DNA of 64,000 nucleotides, taken from positions 6,061,786 to 6,125,785 of the forward strand of contig NZ_JAGIOO010000001.1 of assembly GCF_017876755.1 (NCBI RefSeq), read 5' to 3'. The translations under genes were made by a program, and so were the position numbers. The DNA comes from Crossiella equi. GTDB lineage: Bacteria > Actinomycetota > Actinomycetes > Mycobacteriales > Pseudonocardiaceae. Positions 27,526-37,717 of this stretch are shown here, piece by piece; the first letter of the stretch is position 1, and each line of letters begins with the position of its first letter. The notes under the pieces are model-generated. The model did not search any database and was not told the DNA's origin. It worked only from the letters and a program-made list of their open reading frames with translations.

Positions 27526-28538
27526 GCCAGGACCCGCTCAGCCCTCTGGAACAGCGGATGCTGGACGGCCTGCTCCAGGTGCACGACGAGCAGCCGAGGC
27601 GCCGCCGTCCGCCCCGACTGACCTGGCTGGCGGTGGCCGCGGTCACCGTGCTCGGCATCGGCGCGACCGCCCTGGTGCCCACGCTGCTGGAGCCGTCCAC
27701 TCCGGACACCCCGGTGCAGCGCAGCCCGGCCCCCGGCGGCTACGGCTACCGCAAGGTCGTGAGCGGCTTCCGGTACACGCACACCGTCACGGTCAACGGC
27801 CAGTACGTCGACGTGGTGGCCGAGGTCCGGCACACCAGCGAGCTGTGGTCGCAGCTGACCGAGCCGCGCACGATCCGCGTCAAGGAGGAGCCGGACCAGG
27901 TGGTGGGCTGCACCCCGGCGGACAACGCGGCGCTGTGCGGGGACTGGATCCGGGCGCACGCGGGCCAGATCCGCCTGCGCACCACGCCCTACGACCGGAC
28001 GATCGAGAACCTGGGCCGCGCATTCGAGGTCGAGGACCTGGGCCTGACCCACCAGACGGTCAACCTGCTGCCCAGCACCACCCTGGGCGGCCGCGAGGTC
28101 AGCACGCTGCCCGGGGACCCGGCCGCCCTGGACGCGGCCCTGGGCGAGCTCATCCGGTCCGAGCAGCAGCGCAACAAGCTCGGCGCGGACGTCAGCGCCA
28201 CCGCCCGCCGCCACTGGGCCCTGGCCCTGCTCACCGCCGAGGGCACCACCCCGGCCCAGCGCGCCGCCGCCTGGGCCCTGGTGACGGCGGGCGCCCAGAG
28301 CCGCCCGATGACCGACCGGCTGGGCCGGACCGGCGTGGGCGTGGTGCTGGAGGCCAGCAGCGACTGGGGCCAGCGCCGGGAGCTGGTCATCGACCCGGCC
28401 ACACACACCCTGATCAGCGACACCCGCTGGAACGAGCCGCCCAAGGACACCCAGCGCCCCCAGCTGCCCACCCCGCTGGAGGACTACACGCTGTACCTGA
28501 GTGGTGGCCCTGTGCACTCGAGCACCGAGACCAGGTAG
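27522..28538 (+). CDS. CU044_5270-type membrane-anchored protein
   Basis: A 338-residue protein: about 35 cytoplasmic residues, one membrane segment (LAVAAVTVLGIGATALVP) and a large extracytoplasmic domain. It matches the CU044_5270 family, which is regularly encoded just downstream of ECF sigma factors in actinomycetes. The 4-bp overlap with the sigma gene indicates coupled expression. By position it is a candidate regulator of the sigma factor, but I see no zinc-finger anti-sigma motif. Confidence 0.8.
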   Translation: MSQDPLSPLEQRMLDGLLQVHDEQPRRRRPPRLTWLAVAAVTVLGIGATALVPTLLEPSTPDTPVQRSPAPGGYGYRKVVSGFRYTHTVTVNGQYVDVVAEVRHTSELWSQLTEPRTIRVKEEPDQVVGCTPADNAALCGDWIRAHAGQIRLRTTPYDRTIENLGRAFEVEDLGLTHQTVNLLPSTTLGGREVSTLPGDPAALDAALGELIRSEQQRNKLGADVSATARRHWALALLTAEGTTPAQRAAAWALVTAGAQSRPMTDRLGRTGVGVVLEASSDWGQRRELVIDPATHTLISDTRWNEPPKDTQRPQLPTPLEDYTLYLSGGPVHSSTETR

Positions 28539-28635
28539 CGGAACGGCCACGACCCGGCCAAGAGCCGGGGGTCAACCGGGTCCCGAGGCCACCGGACAGG
28601 CGCATGCTCCACTCCCCGAGCGTGAGGAGCGGACG

Positions 28636-29364
28636 ATGCGCAGGTCAACGGCACTTCCCGGCATGCTGGTACTCGCCCTCCTCGCCCTGGCCGGGCAGGC
28701 GGCGGCCCAGCCCCCGCTGGCCTCGGGCGACCCCCGGGCCACCGCCTTCGACGGCAACGCCACCACGTGCGCGGGCTTCGGCGGCACGCTGGTCACCGGC
28801 CAGCTGACGGTCTCGGTCACCAGCACGCACGTCACCATCACCGCCGTCCCACCGCAGATCACCCTGACCGCCGTCGTGCTCAAGGGCGGGGACGCCTACA
28901 ACCTGTACCTCCCGGCCGGGCTCGGCGCGCTGCCGTGGACCGGCCTGCACTCCCCGCTCGTCGGCCAGAACGGCAACATCCCGCAGATCAGCCACTGGTT
29001 CGCCTGCGGCACCACGAAGACCACCACCACGAAGACCACCACCACGACCACGACGAGGACCACGACCGCCACCACCACGACCACCACCCGGGCGACGAGC
29101 ACCACCAGGACCAGCACCACCACCGGCGGCACCACCACCTCGCCGGGCAGCACCGAGCCCACCACGACACCCAGCTCGACCAGCGGTGAGAGCACCACCC
29201 CGGTGGTCTCGACCACCCCGGTCCGCACCACCGCGCCGGTACCGGTGGCCGAGGAGGACCTGGCCCGCACCGGCTTCGACGGTGGCTGGCTGCTGGCCCT
29301 CGGCGTGCTGCTGCTCCTGGGCGGCGGGCTCACCCTGGCCGTGCTCCGCTCGCACCGCAGGTGA
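28636..29364 (+). CDS. LAxTG cell-wall-anchored protein with Thr-rich stalk
   Basis: A 242-residue surface protein. Signal peptide to about AAAQ (residue 24); a compact N-terminal domain (about 28-125) with Cys residues in TTCAGFGG and FACGTT; then about 80 residues of almost pure Thr/Ser; then LARTG, a hydrophobic segment and RSHRR. LAxTG is the signal recognised by class E sortases. ATG at 28636 follows GAGGAGCGG. The next gene encodes a paralogue with the same layout. The stalk is a likely O-mannosylation target. No sortase gene lies in this window. Confidence 0.88.
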   Translation: MRRSTALPGMLVLALLALAGQAAAQPPLASGDPRATAFDGNATTCAGFGGTLVTGQLTVSVTSTHVTITAVPPQITLTAVVLKGGDAYNLYLPAGLGALPWTGLHSPLVGQNGNIPQISHWFACGTTKTTTTKTTTTTTTRTTTATTTTTTRATSTTRTSTTTGGTTTSPGSTEPTTTPSSTSGESTTPVVSTTPVRTTAPVPVAEEDLARTGFDGGWLLALGVLLLLGGGLTLAVLRSHRR

Positions 29365-29484
29365 CGGTTCAAACCTGCTCCGCACAACGAACCGCTAACG
29401 GCCGGGTAGCGGAAGTCGCGTTGGCGCCGATGTGCCAACAAGGATGCAATCGCCTCACCCCGAGCCCGAGCAGGAGCACCACTG

Positions 29485-30168
29485 ATGCACGTCGCCACCC
29501 CGGCGCCCCGGCGCGCCGCCGTCCTGGCCGCGCTGGCCGCCACCGCCCTGCTCAGCCTCGTCCCCTCCGCCGGTGCCGATCCCCAGATCCCGTGGTCGGG
29601 CGACGAGCGGGCCACGCCCTCGGCCGGGGTCGCGGCGAGCTGCGCGGCGGCCGGGCTGGGCGGGCAGGTGGTTGAGGCGACGGTCACCAAGAACTCGCGT
29701 TACCTGAACGTCACCGCGGTGGCGAGCGGCATCGCCCTCACGGGGGTCGTGGTCCAGGGCGGACCGGGTTACAACACCTATCCCGCCTCCGCTTTCAGCG
29801 GTCTGCCCTGGACGCGGCTGCACGCCCCGCTGGAGTCGCCGTCGCAGCCGGACAAGCCCGCGCCGCACACCGGCTTCTTCGCCTGCGGCGCCACCACGCC
29901 GCCCACCTCCACCACCACGAGCACCACGACCACGCGGCCGACGACGACCACGGTGCCCACCACCACCAGCACGGTCCCGACGACCACTGGTTCCTCGCCG
30001 ACCTCGACGAGCGGCACCACCACTCCACCACCGGTGACCACGAGCACCACCCCCGGCCTGGCGGAGACGGGCTACGACCGCGGCTGGCTGGTGTTCCTGG
30101 CCGCCGGACTGGTACTGCTCGGCGCGGCGGCGCTTGCCCTGCCGCGCCTGCTCCGGCGACGCGGCTGA
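29485..30168 (+). CDS. LAxTG cell-wall-anchored protein, paralogue of upstream gene
   Basis: A 227-residue protein with the same plan: signal peptide ending near SAGAD (residue 32), a domain of about 95 residues, a Thr/Pro stalk (about 130-190), LAETG, a membrane segment and LLRRRG. The two N-domains align by eye: DERATPSAG with DPRATAFDG, GLPWTRLHAPL with ALPWTGLHSPL, and FFACG with WFACG. AGGAG precedes the ATG by 9 nt. It arose by tandem duplication with divergence. A signal peptidase gene follows 22 bp later. Confidence 0.88.
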   Translation: MHVATPAPRRAAVLAALAATALLSLVPSAGADPQIPWSGDERATPSAGVAASCAAAGLGGQVVEATVTKNSRYLNVTAVASGIALTGVVVQGGPGYNTYPASAFSGLPWTRLHAPLESPSQPDKPAPHTGFFACGATTPPTSTTTSTTTTRPTTTTVPTTTSTVPTTTGSSPTSTSGTTTPPPVTTSTTPGLAETGYDRGWLVFLAAGLVLLGAAALALPRLLRRRG

Positions 30169-30190
30169 CGCCGGGAAGGGGATCACGGTG

Positions 30191-30997
30191 ATGACCGGTA
30201 CCAAGACGACGGCCGAGACCGGCCAGGAGCCCGCCCGGCGCGGCCTCGCCTGGGGTCCGCCGGTGCTCGCGGCCGTGCTCGGCCTGCTGCTGCTCTTCGT
30301 CGGCATCGGCGCGCTGCGCACGCGTTACGACTCCTTCGCCATGGTGTCCACCTCGATGGCCAACGGCCTGCCCCAGGGCGCCCGCACGTTCACCAGCCCG
30401 GTCACCGACGGCGGCGCCTCGGTGCAGCGCGGGGACGTGGTGCTCTTCGACGCGGGCTCCTGGCCGGGGGCCGAACGCGGCGAGCAGCTGGTCAAGCGCG
30501 TGGTCGGCATCGGCGGGGACGTGGTGTCCTGCTGCGACGCGCAGGGGCGGCTCCAGGTCAACGGCCGCTCGATCACCGAGCCCTACCTGCGCCTGGACGA
30601 CCCCCGGACCGGCGGGCCGTACCGGCAGCAGCCGTTCACCGTGCGGGTGCCGCAGGACAGCGTGCTGCTGCTGGGCGACTACCGGGGCAACTCACGGGAC
30701 TCCCGGTCCTTCCTGGACACCCCGGACAAGGGCGCGATCCCGCGCAGTGCGATCAAGTCGGTGGTGGTGGTCGCGTTCGGCCTCGGCGACGGGCTGCGGC
30801 AGATCTCCCCGAACCCGGCGTTCACCGACGCGGGCCTGGCCGGTGGCGGCGAGGTGGACCGGGGCTACCGGTACGCGTTCTGGCTGGTCGTGGGCGGCGG
30901 CGCGCTGGCGCTGGTGTCCCTGGTGTGGCTGGCCGTCGTCGGCGGGCTGCGCGCGCTCCGCCGACGACGGCGACAGGTGCTGCCGGTCAGCCCTTGA
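30191..30997 (+). CDS. lepB: Signal peptidase I (S26)
   Basis: A 268-residue membrane peptidase. Catalytic Ser55 is in VSTSM and general-base Lys102 in LVKRVVGIGGD; the later conserved box reads LLGDYRGNSRDSR. It has an N-terminal membrane anchor (about 22-42) and a second hydrophobic segment near the C-terminus (about 225-250), so both ends sit in the membrane. ATG at 30191 (or GTG 30188) follows GGGAAGGGGA. Linkage with two LAxTG proteins suggests it may process their signal peptides. It overlaps the end of the convergent DUF305 gene by 11 bp. Confidence 0.9.
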   Translation: MTGTKTTAETGQEPARRGLAWGPPVLAAVLGLLLLFVGIGALRTRYDSFAMVSTSMANGLPQGARTFTSPVTDGGASVQRGDVVLFDAGSWPGAERGEQLVKRVVGIGGDVVSCCDAQGRLQVNGRSITEPYLRLDDPRTGGPYRQQPFTVRVPQDSVLLLGDYRGNSRDSRSFLDTPDKGAIPRSAIKSVVVVAFGLGDGLRQISPNPAFTDAGLAGGGEVDRGYRYAFWLVVGGGALALVSLVWLAVVGGLRALRRRRRQVLPVSP

Positions 30998-31598
30998 GCA
31001 GGGCGGTCATCTCGCCGATCTCCTGCTCCTGGGCCTTGATGACTTCCTCGGCCAGGTGCTTGGCCTCGGCCGACTTGCCCTGGGCCAGCTCGGTGCGGGC
31101 GGAGTCCACCGCGCCCCGGTGGTGCTCGATCATCATGGTCAGGAACTTCTGGTCGAAGGCCGCGTCCTTGGCCACCAGCAGGTCGTTCATCTGCTGGCCG
31201 GACATCATGCCGTGGCCCGCGTGCCCGCCGTCGCCCTCCGGCTTGACCGGGGCGTTCCAGGACTTCAGCCAGCCGGTCATCTTGTCGATCTCCGGCTGCT
31301 GACCGGCCTGGATGCGCTTGGCCAAGTCGAGCACCTTCTGGTTCTGCGTACGGCCGGAGGCCAGCTTGGACATGTCCAGCGCCTGCTGGTGGTGCGGGAT
31401 CATGCCCTGCGCGAACGCGATGTCCGCGGCGTTGTGGTCCGCGCCCGGCTGGACGCTCGCGCTGGTCCCGCCGTGCCCGGCGTGGCCGTCGGCGTGGCCG
31501 TCGGTGTGCCCGGCCGAGGGCGAGCCGCCGCCGCACGCGGCGAGCACCAGGGCGGTCAGCACACCGAGGCCGGTCAGGACGAGCTTGTGGTGACGCAT
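30987..31598 (-). CDS. DUF305 lipoprotein
   Basis: A 203-residue protein with a lipoprotein signal (LVLAACGGG), a His/Gly-rich linker (HTDGHADGHAGHGG), and a duplicated DUF305 four-helix core containing GMIPHHQQALDMS and MMIEHHRGAVDSA. The paired His-His motifs are typical of the family, often linked to metal binding or copper. ATG at 31598 has GGAG about 8 nt upstream. It follows the His-rich DUF6153-like gene on the same strand; both may respond to metal. Confidence 0.88.
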   Translation of the reverse strand: MRHHKLVLTGLGVLTALVLAACGGGSPSAGHTDGHADGHAGHGGTSASVQPGADHNAADIAFAQGMIPHHQQALDMSKLASGRTQNQKVLDLAKRIQAGQQPEIDKMTGWLKSWNAPVKPEGDGGHAGHGMMSGQQMNDLLVAKDAAFDQKFLTMMIEHHRGAVDSARTELAQGKSAEAKHLAEEVIKAQEQEIGEMTALLKG

Positions 31599-31656
31599 GG
31601 CTGTACTCCATCTGGGGTGGTGCGGGTGGTGAGCGGACTGGGGTCACCCGGTCGGC

Positions 31657-32217
31657 TCAGAGCCGCAGCACACCGAGGGTGGAGAGGTCGAACAGCTTCG
31701 GCGGCGGCGCGCGCGGCGTGGCGCGCACCAGTGTCCCGCCCGCGCCCCCGGCCTCGCTGCCCCGGTCCCGGCGTTGCCAGCCGAGCAGGACCAGCGCGAG
31801 CAGGCCGAGTGCGGTGACCACCAGCCCGGCGCAGAGGTGGGTGGCGGTCAGGCCGCCGTGGTCACCCGGCGGCGGGGCATCCGGGGCGGCGCGGACCAGC
31901 CCGTGGCCCTGGTGCCCGTGGGCCGCAGCCTGGTGGTGGCCGCCGTGCCCGGGATGGGTGATCTGGTGCATGACCAGCACCGCGAGGCTGACTGAGAAGA
32001 CGAGCAGCACGAGGCTGAGGGCGTGTCCACCGGATCTTGCACACGCTCTCCGGACCCAGGTCGCCCCTGGCGGCGTTGCCGAGGCAACCACGTACAACCC
32101 GGTACGCGGTTGCCTCGGCGTCTTGCCAGGGACAACCTGGGCCGCGGAGCCCGCGCACAAGATCCGGCGGACACGCCCTCGTACCCGCATCGGGCGACGT
32201 CGGACGGCCGCGGTCAC
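31657..32217 (-). CDS. DUF6153-like membrane protein enlarged by an in-frame palindromic insertion
   Basis: A 186-residue reading frame. The C-terminal part is a small two-helix membrane protein: [18 protein letters not shown], a His-rich loop ([17 protein letters not shown]), then a second hydrophobic segment, as in DUF6153 proteins. Residues about 13-67 are encoded by the 162-bp palindromic element. Removing it would join [12 protein letters not shown] directly to the first membrane helix, giving a family-like length. Since 162 is a multiple of three and the element has no stop in this frame, the ORF stays open. Whether the protein still folds or inserts is unknown. GTG at 32217 follows a TAGGCT box and GGAGGG. 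Confidence 0.65.
   Translation of the reverse strand: MTAAVRRRPMRVRGRVRRILCAGSAAQVVPGKTPRQPRTGLYVVASATPPGATWVRRACARSGGHALSLVLLVFSVSLAVLVMHQITHPGHGGHHQAAAHGHQGHGLVRAAPDAPPPGDHGGLTATHLCAGLVVTALGLLALVLLGWQRRDRGSEAGGAGGTLVRATPRAPPPKLFDLSTLGVLRL
32018..32179. mobile_element. 162-bp near-perfect palindromic element (MITE-like)
   Basis: The sequence reads almost the same on both strands from AGGGCGTGTCC at 32018 to GGACACGCCCT at 32179, centred at 32098.5. Matching inner blocks include CCGGATCTTG with CAAGATCCGG, CCCAGG with CCTGGG, GAGGCAACC with GGTTGCCTC, and CGTAC with GTACG around the centre. The arms differ at scattered bases only. It encodes nothing of its own and lies inside another gene. 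This fits a non-autonomous mobile element with terminal inverted repeats. I see no clear target-site duplication. Confidence 0.72.
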
Positions 32218-32223
32218 CCCTCC

Positions 32224-32229
32224 AGCCTA
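32224..32229 (-). promoter_or_regulatory. -10-like box TAGGCT of DUF6153-like gene
   Basis: On the minus strand TAGGCT ends 6 nt before the GTG at 32217. The spacer GGAGGG could also serve as a ribosome-binding site. It shows that the original start and promoter lie upstream of the inserted element. Confidence 0.45.
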
Positions 32230-32372
32230 ACCGCCCGCCACTTCACACCGGCCCAACCGAGCCCCGCGCGGGCGAGCGGTCTACGATTCCCCATGCGCGG
32301 TCTGCCTACGCATGCCCGCACACCGCAAGTGCACGTGAGAACCAGGTCCACCAGGCCAGTGCAGGAGGCACC

Positions 32373-34154
32373 GTGACGGCCGTCGCCCCTCAGCCGATCG
32401 CGACGCGTCCCTACCCGACGCGTCAGACGGTCAAGGGTTCGTTCCTGCTGCGGGCGCTCCGCACCACGGACCCCAAGCAGCTCGGCATTATGTACCTCGT
32501 CACCTCCATGGCGTTCTTCATGGTCGGTGGCGTGATGGCCCTGCTGATCCGCACCGAGCTGGCTCAGCCGGGGATGCAGCTGCTCTCGCCTGAGCAGTAC
32601 AACCAGATGTTCACCATGCACGGCACGATCATGCTGCTGCTGTACGCGACGCCGATCGTCTTCGGCTTCGCGAACTACATCCTGCCGCTGCAGATCGGTG
32701 CCCCGGACGTGGCGTTCCCGCGTCTGAACGCCTTCTCGTACTGGCTGTACCTGTTCGGCGGCCTCACCGTGGTGGCGGGCTTCATCACCCCCGGTGGCGC
32801 GGCCGACTTCGGCTGGTTCGCCTACACCCCGCTGTCCAACGCCATCCACTCGCCCGGCATCGGTGCCGACCTGTGGATCGCGGGCCTGGTGGTCTCCGGT
32901 CTGGGCACCATCCTGGGCGGCGTCAACATGGTCACCACGGTGCTGTGCCTGCGCGCGCCCGGCATGACCATGTGGCGCATGCCGGTGTTCACCTGGAACA
33001 TCCTGATCACCAGCCTGCTCGTGCTGATGGCGTTCCCGATCCTGACCGCCGCGCTGCTCGGCCTGATGGCCGACCGGCACCTGGGTGCGCACGTCTTCGA
33101 CCCGGCCAACGGCGGCGTGATCCTCTGGCAGCACCTGTTCTGGTTCTTCGGGCACCCCGAGGTGTACATCGTCGCGCTGCCGTTCTTCGGCATCGTGTCC
33201 GAGATCTTCCCGGTGTTCTCCCGCAAGCCGATCTTCGGCTACAAGGCGCTGATCTGGGCGACCATCACCATCGCCGCCCTGTCGGTCACCGTGTGGGCGC
33301 ACCACATGTACGCCACCGGCGCGGTGCTGCTGCCGTTCTTCGCGTTCACCACGTTCCTGATCGCGGTCCCGACCGGCATCAAGTTCTTCAACTGGATCGG
33401 CACCATGTGGCGGGGTCAGCTGACCTTCGAGACGCCCATGCTGTTCTCGGTCGGCTTCATCATCACCTTCCTCTTCGGTGGGCTCACCGGTGTCCTGCTG
33501 GCCGCCCCGGCCATCGACTTCCACGTCTCGGACACCTACTTCGTGGTGGCGCACTTCCACTACGTGCTCTACGGCACGATCGCCTTCGCGACCTTCGCCG
33601 GGATCTACTTCTGGTTCCCGAAGATGACCGGGCGCCTGCTGGACGAGAAGCTCGGCAAGCTGCACTTCTGGACCACGTTCATCGGCTTCCACCTGACGTT
33701 CCTGGTGCAGCACTGGCTCGGCAACGAGGGCTTCCCGCGCCGCTACGCCGACTACCTGCCCGACGACGGGTTCACCACGCTGAACTCGATCTCCACCGTC
33801 GGCGCCTACCTGCTCGGCGCGTCCACGCTCCCGTTCATCTGGAACGTGTTCAAGAGCTACCGGTACGGCGAGATCGTCACCGTCGACGACCCGTGGGGCT
33901 ACGGCAACTCGCTGGAGTGGGCCACCTCGTGCCCGCCGCCTCGGCACAACTTCACCGAGCTGCCCCGCATCCGCTCCGAGCGCCCGGCCTTCGAGCTGCA
34001 CTACCCGCACATGGTCGAACGCATGCGGGCCGAGGCCCACGTGGGCGGCAAGCACAAGCACAGCGAGGTCGACGCGCCAGCCGCTCCGTCGGAGGTGGCC
34101 GCCGCGGCCACCAAGCCGGAGGAGCAGCACGGCGACGACCCAAAAGCACACTGA
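32373..34154 (+). CDS. ctaD: Cytochrome c oxidase subunit I
   Basis: A 593-residue haem-copper oxidase catalytic subunit with twelve membrane helices. Haem and copper ligands are visible: His in FTMHGTIM, His-Pro-Glu-Val-Tyr in [10 protein letters not shown] (copper ligand and cross-linked Tyr), His-His in [10 protein letters not shown], and His residues in [11 protein letters not shown]. It belongs to the aa3 oxidase of the actinobacterial respiratory supercomplex. GTG at 32373 has AGGAGG at 32363-32368. The C-terminal tail is a charged extension ([13 protein letters not shown]), common in actinobacteria. A strong terminator follows. The other subunits are not here; next to serB is its usual place. 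Confidence 0.97.
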   Translation: MTAVAPQPIATRPYPTRQTVKGSFLLRALRTTDPKQLGIMYLVTSMAFFMVGGVMALLIRTELAQPGMQLLSPEQYNQMFTMHGTIMLLLYATPIVFGFANYILPLQIGAPDVAFPRLNAFSYWLYLFGGLTVVAGFITPGGAADFGWFAYTPLSNAIHSPGIGADLWIAGLVVSGLGTILGGVNMVTTVLCLRAPGMTMWRMPVFTWNILITSLLVLMAFPILTAALLGLMADRHLGAHVFDPANGGVILWQHLFWFFGHPEVYIVALPFFGIVSEIFPVFSRKPIFGYKALIWATITIAALSVTVWAHHMYATGAVLLPFFAFTTFLIAVPTGIKFFNWIGTMWRGQLTFETPMLFSVGFIITFLFGGLTGVLLAAPAIDFHVSDTYFVVAHFHYVLYGTIAFATFAGIYFWFPKMTGRLLDEKLGKLHFWTTFIGFHLTFLVQHWLGNEGFPRRYADYLPDDGFTTLNSISTVGAYLLGASTLPFIWNVFKSYRYGEIVTVDDPWGYGNSLEWATSCPPPRHNFTELPRIRSERPAFELHYPHMVERMRAEAHVGGKHKHSEVDAPAAPSEVAAAATKPEEQHGDDPKAH

Positions 34155-34203
34155 GCTGAGCCCCGGGCCCTGAGCGGCCTCGGGTTCGGCGGAGCTCGAC
34201 GAC

Positions 34204-34250
34204 GAGCCCCACAGCCACTCTCCCGTGGCTGTGGGGCTCGTCTCTTTTCC
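34204..34250 (+). terminator. Rho-independent terminator after ctaD
   Basis: GAGCCCCACAGCCAC pairs perfectly with GTGGCTGTGGGGCTC across a 6-nt loop, followed by TCTCTTTT. It separates ctaD from serB. Confidence 0.85.
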
Positions 34251-34273
34251 GCAGCCAGGCCACCGCAGACTGA

Positions 34274-35524
<1,251 letters not shown>

Positions 35525-35525
35525 C

Positions 35526-36281
35526 GTGCTGGAACCCCTGGCCGCCCGCTACGCGACCTGGCTGAACCTCCCGGCGTCGTCCACAGTGGACACCTCCGAC
35601 GAGGACCCGGCCACCGTCCGCGCGATGCCCCTCATCCTGCGCATCGAACGCCAGGCCCCGGCCTCCCGCACGGCGCTGCTGGAAGCGGCGGCAACGGCCT
35701 CCCTGGCCGTCTGCCTGGCCCCGGAAGCGGTGCCCGGGGGCCCGTGGCACGAGGACCTGACGGCCTGGCTGGACGGCCGCATCCGCAAGGTCTCCCGCCG
35801 GGCGCGAGGCGCCCACTGGGAAGCGGTCCAGCGCCTGCCGGGCCTGACGGTGACGCACGACGGCGCCGAGGTCCGGGCCCTGGTCCCGGGCCGGGTGGCG
35901 GACGCCCCGCGCGAGCTCTCCCGCCTCCAGATCTCGGGCAGCGAGCTCCCCGACGACACCCCGGGCCCACCCCCGACGGACCGCCCGGTCCTGTGGCTGA
36001 ACCCCGAGGCCGACATGACAGTCGGCAAGGCCGCCGCCCAGGTCGGCCACGCCACGATGATCGGCGCGGCCCTGCTGTCCCCGGAGGACCTGGCCGTTTG
36101 GGCCGCCCGGGGCTTCGTGGTCGCGGTCCGCACGGCCACTCCGGCGGAGTGGGCGAAACTGCACCCGGGCACGGACCCCGAAGCGGCCTGGCGGGAACGC
36201 CGGGTGGCGGCGGTCCGGGACGCGGGCTTCACGGAGGTCGCGCCGGGCACGGTGACGGTGCTGTTCAACTGGCCGGTGTGA
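35526..36281 (+). CDS. Bacterial PTH2-like peptidyl-tRNA hydrolase family protein
   Basis: A 251-residue protein that starts one base after the serB stop, so it is coupled to it. The C-terminal half (about 155-250) resembles peptidyl-tRNA hydrolase type 2: MTVGKAAAQVGHATMIGAAL corresponds to the GKxAAQxxHA motif. The N-terminal half is poorly conserved and has no recognised domain. Actual hydrolase activity is not certain because bacteria normally use the unrelated Pth1. Confidence 0.75.
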   Translation: MLEPLAARYATWLNLPASSTVDTSDEDPATVRAMPLILRIERQAPASRTALLEAAATASLAVCLAPEAVPGGPWHEDLTAWLDGRIRKVSRRARGAHWEAVQRLPGLTVTHDGAEVRALVPGRVADAPRELSRLQISGSELPDDTPGPPPTDRPVLWLNPEADMTVGKAAAQVGHATMIGAALLSPEDLAVWAARGFVVAVRTATPAEWAKLHPGTDPEAAWRERRVAAVRDAGFTEVAPGTVTVLFNWPV

Positions 36282-36289
36282 GGGCAGGC

Positions 36290-36530
36290 GGCCGGAACTC
36301 GCTGAGCGGCACGGTGCACAGCATGGCGGGCGCGGGCAAGTCGACGCTGGCCGTGCACTGTGCCCGGGGGTGAAAGCGGAGTTCCCGGACGGCACGCCGT
36401 ACGTGAACCTGCGCGGTACGGCCCGGCCACCTCGGCTCCGGTGCCCGAGGTGCTGGGCGGCTTCCCGCAGGCCCTGGGGATCCCGGCGGAGGACGTCCTG
36501 GCCGGAAGCGGAGCTCACCCGGGCCCGAGA
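36290..36530 (+). pseudogene. Decayed NB-ARC/SARP-type regulator fragment
   Basis: Pieces of an AfsR-like ATPase can be read in three frames. First VHSMAGAGKSTLAVHCAR (a P-loop), then KAEFPDGTPYVNLRGT, then APVPEVLGGFPQALGIPAED. They line up in order with VHGTAGVGKTALAVHW and EHFPDGQLYVDLHG of the intact SARP at 7746-9653. At least two frameshifts separate them, and both ends of the gene are gone. It is a remnant and not expressed as a protein. Confidence 0.75.
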
Positions 36531-36601
36531 CCCGAGGCGATCGGGGACGGCTGGCGGACTAGCGACGCGACTCGGTTGGATGACGCCTGGATGGAGTAAT
36601 G

Positions 36602-36616
36602 GTTACGGCGTAACGT
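36602..36616 (+). promoter_or_regulatory. Palindrome and -10-like box at the DUF4917 gene
   Basis: GTTACGGCGTAAC at 36602-36614 is a perfect palindrome with 6-bp arms around one base. It overlaps TAACGT (36611-36616), which ends 6 nt before the GTG at 36623. A protein bound here would cover the -10 element. The same CGTAAC/GTTACG half-sites form the arms of the inverted repeat at the RT gene. Confidence 0.5.
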
Positions 36617-36622
36617 ACTAAA

Positions 36623-37717
36623 GTGCGCGGTGCGATATCCCAATCACCAACTTTTCGGCAGATTGGGGTGGGAGCTGTGCAGAATTTTGAGGCAGCCATG
36701 ACCTGGCTTGAGGGTGCTGGGAATTGCCAGGTTCTTCTTGGCAACGGGTTCAGCATGGCGTATGACCGAGAGCGGTTCGGCTATCAAGCATTCGCTGCCA
36801 GGATCGAGACTAGGAGCTTGCTGTCGCAGGACGTTCTCAGGGTAATGGACGTGAGTGGTTGTACGGATTTTGAGCAGATTATGCACTCGTTCTTGTCGAG
36901 TGCCGCGTTGCTGAGGGCGCTCGAGGGAGATATTGATCAGTCGTTGCCGGCTCGTCTGGAAGTGGCAGCCAAGGAGCTTGGTGAGGCATTGGCGAAATCT
37001 ATCGCCCAACTCCATCCTCGTGTTCCTGGTTGTATTGAGGATAGTCAATATCGATCCACTCGACGGTTTCTGGGTCGATTTAGTTCGATCTATACCTTGA
37101 ACTACGACCTGCTCCTGTACTGGTCTCTCATGCGGGATCTTGGCCCAGAAACTCCGAGATGGGGAGGGAGCGACGGGTTCACTCGTAGTGGTCCTGGTGA
37201 AGATCTCCTGTGGAGTATGCGTTCTGCGCAAAGGCAGAGCGTTCACTACCTTCACGGTGCGATGCACTTGTTCGCCGGTGCTCAGGGGGTTAAGAAGGCA
37301 AGCTATGGAGACGGCGGGAAGCCGCTGATTCATCAGACGTTGGGTTTGCTGAAGGATGGCCTGTTTCCGATCTACGTTGCAGAAGGTTCTTCCTCGGACA
37401 AGTTGAGCAAGATCCGGCGGAGTCCGTACCTGTCGTGGGCGCTGAAGTCGTTGTCGTCCTGCTCGGGAGGGTTGGCGATTTTTGGCCACTCCTTGGCTGA
37501 CAATGATGAGCATGTGCTTGATGCCATTGTGGAATCGGGAATCGCGAGATTGGCGATATCGATCTACGGGTCAGGGGACCTGGAAGCGAATCGGGAGATT
37601 ATTCAAAAGGGAAATTTTCTGGCTCAACGGCGAGCGAAGGAGTGCCCAGGTGGCCCGGCGCTCGCAGTTCAGTTCTACAAAGCGGAAACGGTCGGTCTGT
37701 GGAGTACCTCTGGCTAG
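36623..37717 (+). CDS. DUF4917 (SIR2-like fold) protein on a low-GC island
   Basis: A 364-residue protein. Recognisable DUF4917 landmarks: VLLGNGFSMAY (37-47), IYTLNYDLLLYWSL, VHYLHGAMHLF, and GLAIFGHSLADNDEHVLDAI. The GNGFS, TLNYD and GHSL elements correspond to the nucleotide-binding loops of SIR2-type Rossmann folds. Such SIR2-like proteins in mobile islands are often NAD-degrading defence effectors; activity here is an inference. GC and codon use are far below the neighbours, with many third-position A/T codons, a sign of horizontal transfer. The GTG at 36623 is backed by a -10 box; GTG 36677 would give a more usual N-terminus. Its stop lies 3 bp from the convergent NUDIX stop. Confidence 0.8.
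   Translation: MRGAISQSPTFRQIGVGAVQNFEAAMTWLEGAGNCQVLLGNGFSMAYDRERFGYQAFAARIETRSLLSQDVLRVMDVSGCTDFEQIMHSFLSSAALLRALEGDIDQSLPARLEVAAKELGEALAKSIAQLHPRVPGCIEDSQYRSTRRFLGRFSSIYTLNYDLLLYWSLMRDLGPETPRWGGSDGFTRSGPGEDLLWSMRSAQRQSVHYLHGAMHLFAGAQGVKKASYGDGGKPLIHQTLGLLKDGLFPIYVAEGSSSDKLSKIRRSPYLSWALKSLSSCSGGLAIFGHSLADNDEHVLDAIVESGIARLAISIYGSGDLEANREIIQKGNFLAQRRAKECPGGPALAVQFYKAETVGLWSTSG

Noticed and set aside
29010-29190. ACC-rich tandem repeats suggestive of a microsatellite or CRISPR-like array
   Set aside because: The repeats are in frame and encode the Thr-rich stalk of a surface protein; units are irregular and there are no unique spacers.
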